Origin: Bacteriovorax sp.
Lineage (GTDB): Bacteria; Bdellovibrionota; Bacteriovoracia; Bacteriovoracales; Bacteriovoracaceae
Direction: 5' to 3'
NCBI GenBank assembly: GCA_030654205.1
Contig: JAURXW010000344.1
Location: forward strand, 1-12,072
DNA: 12,072 nucleotides
This document shows positions 7,060-12,072 of this stretch, piece by piece (the stretch's first letter is position 1; the number at the start of each line of letters is the position of its first letter). Position numbers and translations under genes: made by a program. The notes below the pieces were generated by a model, which worked only from the letters and a program-made list of their open reading frames with translations, searched no databases and had not been told where the DNA came from.

Positions 7060-7872
7060 ATGAAAAGTAATTTTGAAAAACTAAAAGACGTCATTGCCGA
7101 ACTTCGCCATCCTGAACACGGCTGTCCTTGGGATTTAAAACAGACCCATGAGTCATTACTGAAGTATCTACTTGAAGAGTCGTATGAATTTATCGAAGCA
7201 GTTGAAGAAAAAGATCCAAAAAAAATGGAAGAAGAAATTGGCGACGTACTCATGCAGGTTTTACTTCATGCTCAGCTTGGCTCAGAAAGAGGTGAATTCG
7301 ATATTCAATCTATTTCGGCAATGCTGACTGAAAAACTAATCCGTCGCCATCCCCATGTATTTGAAAATAACCAAGTTAAAATTGATGCAGATCAAGTTTT
7401 AGTGAATTGGGAAAAAATTAAACTTGAAGAAAAGGCCCGTACAGATGGCCTAATTTCTCATCACCGCATTAGTTCGTCAGTTCTCAATGCTCCGCCATTA
7501 ATGTCTGCGACTAAAATTGGTAAAAAAACAAATGATTTAAAATTTGATTGGGAAGATTATTCTCAAGTTATGTACAAAGTCGAGGAAGAGTGGCAAGAAT
7601 TAAAAGAAGAACTCACTCCCCACCGCCCAATAAATCACGAAGCCGCTTTTGAAGAACTAGGTGACCTGCTTTTTTCTGTTGCCCAACTTGCAAGACATTT
7701 AAAAATGGATCCTCATGATGCACTAAGGGCCGCCAATAAAAAATTCTTGAGAAGATTTCATGCAATGGAAGATTTAATGCTGGCTAAAGGTGCTAAGTTA
7801 GAAGACATGAATCAAGAACAAATGGATGTGTACTGGAACCAAGCAAAAGTGAATGAAAAGTCTAAAAAATAA
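7060..7872 (+). CDS. mazG: MazG nucleoside triphosphate pyrophosphohydrolase (two-domain form)
   Basis: MazG hydrolyses (d)NTPs to the monophosphate and pyrophosphate, a house-cleaning enzyme for abnormal nucleotides and, in E. coli, a modulator of ppGpp. The 270-aa length matches the full two-domain bacterial enzyme (E. coli about 263 aa). The N-terminal domain shows the conserved start RHPEHGCPWDLKQTH (16-30), the metal-binding EESYE at 39-43 and EEIGD at 58-62, and ends near RRHPHVF (95-101). The C-terminal domain repeats the pattern with EEEWQE (175-180) and EELGD (198-202). All expected acidic metal ligands are present, so both domains look intact; in E. coli the C-terminal one is catalytic. 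The gene is divergent from ybeY and overlaps the next gene, coaE, by 20 nt. Confidence 0.95.
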   Translation: MKSNFEKLKDVIAELRHPEHGCPWDLKQTHESLLKYLLEESYEFIEAVEEKDPKKMEEEIGDVLMQVLLHAQLGSERGEFDIQSISAMLTEKLIRRHPHVFENNQVKIDADQVLVNWEKIKLEEKARTDGLISHHRISSSVLNAPPLMSATKIGKKTNDLKFDWEDYSQVMYKVEEEWQELKEELTPHRPINHEAAFEELGDLLFSVAQLARHLKMDPHDALRAANKKFLRRFHAMEDLMLAKGAKLEDMNQEQMDVYWNQAKVNEKSKK

Positions 7873-8497
7873 TTTAATTTCAAAAAATGCATCTACTCGT
7901 CTCTACCATTTACCAGTTCCTATTATTGGACTCACTGGAGGAATAGGAACTGGTAAAAGTACTGTGGCCAGGATTTTAGCCGATAAAGGTATTCCTGTTA
8001 TTGATGCAGATAAACTTGTTAAAAATATTTATCAAAAACATGAGACAGTTAAATTTATTTCTCACCATTTCCCTGATGCCATTAAAGACGGGACGATAGA
8101 TTTTAAAAAATTACGTGAAATTGTTTTTCAAGATGAAACTGCCAAGAAATTGGTTGAAGATTATATTTATGCTTATTTGCCTATTGAATTTAAAAAATCT
8201 ATTGAAGAACTAATCAATCCTTTATTTATTGTCTACGATGTTCCTTTATTATTTGAAAAAAAATTAAATGAACTTGTCGATATTTCAGTATGTGTTTACG
8301 CACCAAAGAAAATTCAAATTAAACGCATTGTCTCTCGAGACAAATCAAGTACAGAGTTGGCCCAGAAAATACTTGAAAATCAAATGGATATTGAACAAAA
8401 AAAAGTGCTCGCTGACTTTGTAATTTCAAATACAGAAAGTCAGGAGCAATTAATTAAATTAGTCGATCAGTTTTTAAACAGTATACTCAACAGGTGA
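7853..8497 (+). CDS. coaE: Dephospho-CoA kinase
   Basis: CoaE phosphorylates the 3'-OH of the dephospho-CoA ribose, the last step of coenzyme A synthesis. The 214-aa protein has the P-loop GLTGGIGTGKST at 26-37, the substrate-side acidic pair VIDADKL (D51, D53), DVPLLFE at 129-135, and the C-terminal ADFVISN (187-193) typical of the family. Two things are atypical: about 22 extra residues lie before the P-loop strand, and the HP motif usual near the CoA-binding helix is replaced by YAYLPI (106-111). The ATG at 7853 is the only reasonable start in frame; it lies inside mazG, overlaps it by 20 nt and has no clear SD, pointing to coupling with mazG translation. Its last 24 bp overlap the end of the convergent gene on the minus strand. 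Confidence 0.9.
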   Translation: MKSLKNNLISKNASTRLYHLPVPIIGLTGGIGTGKSTVARILADKGIPVIDADKLVKNIYQKHETVKFISHHFPDAIKDGTIDFKKLREIVFQDETAKKLVEDYIYAYLPIEFKKSIEELINPLFIVYDVPLLFEKKLNELVDISVCVYAPKKIQIKRIVSRDKSSTELAQKILENQMDIEQKKVLADFVISNTESQEQLIKLVDQFLNSILNR

Positions 8498-10828
8498 AAT
8501 TACTTTTAATTGCTCTGACGTTAAACCGGTCAATCTACACATTTCATCAATATGCTTCATTTCAGTTTTAAGATTTACAATCAATGCTTTTAAAATTGTT
8601 ATCATTTCATCATCTTTAGAATGCGCATTTTGAGATATTTTTGATGCTGAGAACTGAGCATTTTCTAAATTATTTTTAACATGCTCTAATCGGGCCCGTA
8701 CGGCCTCTAGATCAATTTTTTCTCTTCCTTCAACCATCATGTCTAGTTTAGTAACAGTAACATCCATTTGAGTCACTACTTGATTAAAGCCGCTAAGAAC
8801 TTTTTCAAAGCCTTTCATTTCCAGTTTGATTTTTCCAAGAAATTGATCAACTCTTAAAGAATCATCTTCATGATTTTGAAAAATTAACAATTGATCTAAT
8901 ACTTGTATAATTCTTGATTTAAAATCTTCAACATTATTTTTCATGTCTTTAAAATCAGCTTTCAAAGCGGTTATAGTTTTTAGACTTTTTACATAATCAT
9001 CAACTGTTTTTTCGGCTTTTTCGGCACTGCTCAATATTTTATTTTGATCCTTATAGAAATCTCTAGAAGAACTCAAAGCAAATCTAAATTGTTCTTCCAA
9101 TTGATCTCGTCCATCAAGAACGGCAGTTACAGATGATTTGAATTGGTTATACTTATCAACAGATACTCTTTGCGATTCAAAAGAAAAAACTAATGATTTT
9201 CGCAATTCACTGATTGTTCTTCTTTCTGCATCAAGTTCATCTTCGATTCTTTCAATTTCAATAGAAAAATCATCTTTAAGCGTTTCATTTTTTTCAACAT
9301 ATTGTGAAAACTTAGCATAAAGTTCGGCAACTCCAGCTTTGTCAGATTCATTTCTCAAAGTATGTTTAAGTTCAGGAGTCATTGCTTCATTTAAGTGAGC
9401 ATCGACTGCCTTTAAAAATGGAGCAATAATAGAATTTTTTTGAGTCGATAGGCGGTTTTCAGTCTCAGACATTGGATAGAATATAATCATTATTCTTTTC
9501 TGAGCAGAGTACTCAACAGGGGAAACATGCATTTCATACGGAAGTCCAATTGCCATTGAAGCATTTTTCACTTGAATTTTATAAACCCCAGAAGTACTCA
9601 TACGTAGAGCATTAAGTATCGAACTATTATCCTCAAGGTTTGTAAATCTTTGTAAAAAATCCCATGTAAGTGAGTCATCTCCATCTTCATTGAAATTTTG
9701 TAATTGCCATTGTTCATAAAAATGCGAGTTACCCCAAACTAAATTGAGATTAGAATCTAAAAGAATAGATGCAAAAGGCATCGCTTCTTGAAAAATTGAT
9801 CCAAAGCTCATTCTTTTATGAACATAATCACGATATTTTTCTAGCTCATTTTTAAACTCAGGTGAAAACTTTTCTTTTCCTTTTGCTTCAATTGGAAGAA
9901 GACTCTCCTTGATAGTATCAAGAATTAATTTTTCAGTTTTCTTTGATCCACGTTTCGTAGAATAGTTATAAACGATAAATCCTAAAACTAATGAACAAAC
10001 CATACCTGAAAAAATAGCAATGAGAGAATAAAGAATAGTTTGTGAGCTTTTTTCAAATTGAATTTTTTTCAAAGCAATTTCAGGCTCAACAAATTTAAAC
10101 CATGACTGATAATCTGATGAAAAATCTTTATAAGCGCGATTAAATTTTTTATGTTCATCAACATAACCTTCTAAGTAACTGACTTCACTTTTAATAGTTC
10201 GAATGCGATTAACTATCGCTACTTTTATATCTGCAGGCAAGCCTGAAGATTCCGTAAAATTAGTCATTGCTTCGATATCGTTATTAATCGATTGATTCAA
10301 TGTTTGAGTTTTTTCAAAATTATATAAACCACCTTGGACGAGACGACCTGGTGAAGTTTTAATTCTAAGATTAGTGGCCATTTTTGTAAGTGTAGGCCAT
10401 TTTTTTTCTGAAACAAAATTTTCAAAAGTTGAAACTTTTGTAGAAATATTATTAAGTATAGTCATTAGTTCGGGAGCATTTTGAAAATTAGTTAATCCAG
10501 ATTTTACTTTTTTAGTATTTTCATCAAATGAGTTGTTATCACCTGCTTTGATTGATTTGAGATCGCGTATATCTTGCTCAAGTCTATTGAAAATACGATT
10601 TGCATCTTTGATGCGATCACCATCAACAAATTTTTTAATTTCCTCTATATCGCCTCGTTCCTTAACAGCATGAACCTTGCTCGTTCCATCATAGAGATTA
10701 CTGACGTAATCAATATTTAAAAGACCAGCTCCCCAGTAATGTTTTGCTCCGTAAGCAAATAAAGAAGTCATTGCAACTAATACAACAACGTAATAAAAAT
10801 GCACAACTCGTCCTAGAGTAAATCGCAT
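8474..10828 (-). CDS. Two-TM sensor-like protein: extracytoplasmic helical domain, PAS-like region and long coiled coil, output unknown
   Basis: I do not recognise this 784-aa protein as a named family. TM1 (about 10-28) and TM2 (about 264-288) flank a region of some 235 mostly helical residues, the layout of a transmembrane receptor. After TM2 I see no clear HAMP domain. Residues about 345-455 look PAS-like: PFASILLDSNLNLVWGN (351-367) resembles the first PAS strands, and PYEMHVSPVEY (430-440) a later one. From about 475 to the end the chain is nearly all helical and rich in K/E/D with heptad character (for example 520-550, 600-700 and 715-765). It lacks the conserved chemoreceptor hairpin tip and any histidine-kinase, GGDEF or EAL motif. 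SD AGAGG (10836-10840) is 7 nt before the ATG. It lies 24 nt after the 317-aa gene and close to a sigma-28 gene, so a motility or signalling role is plausible but inferred. Confidence 0.75.
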   Translation of the reverse strand: MRFTLGRVVHFYYVVVLVAMTSLFAYGAKHYWGAGLLNIDYVSNLYDGTSKVHAVKERGDIEEIKKFVDGDRIKDANRIFNRLEQDIRDLKSIKAGDNNSFDENTKKVKSGLTNFQNAPELMTILNNISTKVSTFENFVSEKKWPTLTKMATNLRIKTSPGRLVQGGLYNFEKTQTLNQSINNDIEAMTNFTESSGLPADIKVAIVNRIRTIKSEVSYLEGYVDEHKKFNRAYKDFSSDYQSWFKFVEPEIALKKIQFEKSSQTILYSLIAIFSGMVCSLVLGFIVYNYSTKRGSKKTEKLILDTIKESLLPIEAKGKEKFSPEFKNELEKYRDYVHKRMSFGSIFQEAMPFASILLDSNLNLVWGNSHFYEQWQLQNFNEDGDDSLTWDFLQRFTNLEDNSSILNALRMSTSGVYKIQVKNASMAIGLPYEMHVSPVEYSAQKRIMIIFYPMSETENRLSTQKNSIIAPFLKAVDAHLNEAMTPELKHTLRNESDKAGVAELYAKFSQYVEKNETLKDDFSIEIERIEDELDAERRTISELRKSLVFSFESQRVSVDKYNQFKSSVTAVLDGRDQLEEQFRFALSSSRDFYKDQNKILSSAEKAEKTVDDYVKSLKTITALKADFKDMKNNVEDFKSRIIQVLDQLLIFQNHEDDSLRVDQFLGKIKLEMKGFEKVLSGFNQVVTQMDVTVTKLDMMVEGREKIDLEAVRARLEHVKNNLENAQFSASKISQNAHSKDDEMITILKALIVNLKTEMKHIDEMCRLTGLTSEQLKVISPVEYTV

Positions 10829-10852
10829 AATAACACCTCTGAAAAAATGAAT

Positions 10853-11806
10853 TTAAATACTGAATAAAGAGAAGAAATCGATGGTTCGATAATATGTAGA
10901 AACATTCTGTTCCCTCTTTTTTTCGTCATCATGACTACTTGATAAACTACGTGAAAAAGAATCTGTCGAAAGATTTCCTTTCATTGGTAGTATGATAGAA
11001 ACTGGACGAAATAAAAAGGGAAAGTGTAAAATTTCTTTATTGGCCGATTCTAGACGACTTAAGTCTGGTACTCCAAAGAAATGATTCACACTCAAGTCAC
11101 TTCCTACTTCAACTACATTATGCTCACCCACAGACTTTACTTCCTCAAAAAGCGTTCTGTAATGGCAAAAGATATTTGAAAAACCAACTAAGTAATTTTC
11201 TTTGGGATTTGGTTTAAAGTTTACCTTATAAACGAGAGTATCATCATGAGAAATATCAACTTTTAAGTCCAACTTAAATAGTCCAGTTCTTGCAGTCTTT
11301 TCAAGATTAAAAGTCAAAAGAACTTTTTGGCGCAATAATTTTCTAGTTATAATATAGATAAATTTTCGATTCATCTCGAGAAGTCCATCTTCTAAAATCA
11401 TTCCAGATATTAGCAAACGACTTTCATCTAGTCGTGTCTCCATTGTTCCATGATAATTAAACAATGAAACAACAGAGAGAACTTCGGGAATAATTTCAAA
11501 AATTAAGTTCCATTTTTTTAGATCAATTTTTTCAGTCGATTTAAAATATTCAAAGTTTTTAAACTTTGCTTTATTACTAAAAAATTCAGTCGTAATTGAT
11601 TCAAATTTTTCATCGAGTACTTTTGCTACCATATCATAATGGGCAACAGGTCCAAGACTCGCAATATCAGCTTTTCTTTTGATTTCTGATAAATGAAAAT
11701 AGGCCCTACCGATTAAAGGAGACATTGAAAACTCTGAGAGTAGTTGTATATCCTCAAGAGTGCTCAAGCTCATCTCAAAATCGGTTTGGTAGTTACTTTT
11801 TTCCAT
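10853..11806 (-). CDS. Unrecognised 317-aa protein translationally coupled to the sigma-28 gene
   Basis: I do not recognise a family. The protein is soluble in appearance: no signal peptide and no convincing membrane segment. The N-terminal third is helical (residues about 12-80, starting MSLSTLEDIQLLSEF); the middle (about 95-240) has alternating hydrophobic patterns suggestive of beta strands, such as FKLDLKVDISHDDTLVYKV. The C-terminal 40 residues are serine-rich and charged and probably disordered, ending FFSLFSI. Its ATG shares one base with the stop of the preceding fliA-type gene (TAATG, 11804-11808), and an AGAGGA lies 12 nt upstream inside that gene, so translation is probably coupled. 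The 784-aa gene follows after 24 nt. The gene order suggests a role tied to flagellar regulation or to the receptor-like protein, but no motif supports a specific function. Confidence 0.8.
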   Translation of the reverse strand: MEKSNYQTDFEMSLSTLEDIQLLSEFSMSPLIGRAYFHLSEIKRKADIASLGPVAHYDMVAKVLDEKFESITTEFFSNKAKFKNFEYFKSTEKIDLKKWNLIFEIIPEVLSVVSLFNYHGTMETRLDESRLLISGMILEDGLLEMNRKFIYIITRKLLRQKVLLTFNLEKTARTGLFKLDLKVDISHDDTLVYKVNFKPNPKENYLVGFSNIFCHYRTLFEEVKSVGEHNVVEVGSDLSVNHFFGVPDLSRLESANKEILHFPFLFRPVSIILPMKGNLSTDSFSRSLSSSHDDEKKREQNVSTYYRTIDFFSLFSI

Positions 11807-12072
11807 TAGCTAGCAAGATCCTCTACTGATTCAAATAATGTTCTCAGTTTTGTTTTTAACTTCAGGATTGCTTGAGTATGAAGTTGTGAAACTCTTGATT
11901 CAGTTACATCAAGAACTTGTCCAATTTCTTTTAAATTTAAATCTTCATAATAATAAAGGGATAATACTAATCTTTGCTTTTCAGGCAAAGTCATAATTCC
12001 TTCTTTAATTTTTTCGCGTGAATCTTTCTGACTAACTGTAGTGTATGGATTTAGAGCACGATGATCTTCCAT
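11806..12072 (-). CDS. fliA: FliA-type flagellar sigma factor (sigma-28), C-terminal part (5' truncated by window edge)
   Basis: Sigma-28 directs RNA polymerase to late flagellar and chemotaxis promoters. The 88 visible residues contain region 4: TLPEKQRLVLSLYYYEDLN (28-46) followed by the -35-binding helix-turn-helix LKEIGQVLDVTESRVSQLH (47-65). The LYYYE-LNLKEI-QVL--TESRVSQLH pattern is characteristic of FliA/WhiG and differs from RpoD and ECF sigmas. FliA is about 240 aa, so regions 2 and 3 lie beyond the window; the methionine at the very edge is likely internal rather than the start. The stop (TAA) shares a base with the start of the next gene. FliA is more likely than WhiG or other sigma-28 relatives because the cell is Gram-negative, but the missing part would be needed to be certain. 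Confidence 0.9.
   Translation of the reverse strand: MEDHRALNPYTTVSQKDSREKIKEGIMTLPEKQRLVLSLYYYEDLNLKEIGQVLDVTESRVSQLHTQAILKLKTKLRTLFESVEDLAS

Noticed and set aside
7017..7253. 78-codon minus-strand open frame across the mazG start
   Set aside because: It is antisense to the conserved MazG N-terminal domain and is serine-rich as expected from mirrored codons; ybeY begins in another frame.
9138..9320. 60-codon plus-strand open frame inside the 784-aa gene
   Set aside because: It is antisense to the coiled-coil coding region, has low-complexity serine content and no SD.
8474..10828. Annotation of the 784-aa protein as a methyl-accepting chemotaxis protein
   Set aside because: The conserved signalling hairpin tip is absent, and the C-terminal half shows only general coiled-coil character.
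10853..11806. Annotation of the 317-aa protein as the anti-sigma factor FlgM
   Set aside because: It is about three times too long and shows no FlgM-like sequence; only its position next to fliA would suggest it.

Overview
This is an AT-rich window with almost no non-coding DNA. It holds eleven protein genes, two of them cut by the window edges. The cell is a Gram-negative, LPS-making, flagellated bacterium: an LpxD-type acyltransferase, a Skp/OmpH chaperone, BamA and a Lol exporter build the outer membrane, and a sigma-28 (FliA-type) fragment implies flagella. The AT/lysine-rich composition, the gene order lolC-lolD-bamA-skp-lpxD, and large unrecognised proteins next to fliA suggest Bdellovibrionota, possibly Bacteriovorax-like. 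That placement is inference from composition and order, not from any search.

Positions 1-7042, minus strand, form one tightly packed run read right to left: ybeY, prfB, lolC-type permease, lolD, bamA, skp/ompH, lpxD. Spacing is 10 nt (ybeY/prfB), 3 nt (prfB/lolC), a 4-nt ATGA overlap (lolC/lolD), 71 nt (lolD/bamA), 26 nt (bamA/skp) and 90 nt (skp/lpxD). The last gap carries a strong hairpin. The products join ribosome/RNA functions (YbeY, release factor 2) to outer-membrane biogenesis: lipoprotein release from the inner membrane, OMP chaperoning and insertion, and lipid A acylation. prfB contains a clear programmed +1 frameshift, so its real protein is 380 aa and starts 142 bases upstream of the simple open frame.

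Positions 7060-8497, plus strand, hold mazG and coaE, overlapping by 20 nt. They are divergent from ybeY with only 17 nt between the two start codons. coaE runs tail-to-tail into the next gene with a 24-bp coding overlap.

Positions 8474-12072, minus strand, hold the 3' part of a fliA-type sigma-28 gene, a 317-aa protein I do not recognise that is coupled to it by a TAATG junction, and a 784-aa two-TM protein with a large extracytoplasmic helical domain, a PAS-like region and a long helical C-terminal half. The last shows neither a chemoreceptor tip nor a kinase domain. This pair is the most likely place for undescribed biology here, probably motility-linked or sensory, but that is an inference from context. 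I found no tRNA, rRNA, CRISPR, insertion sequence or origin.
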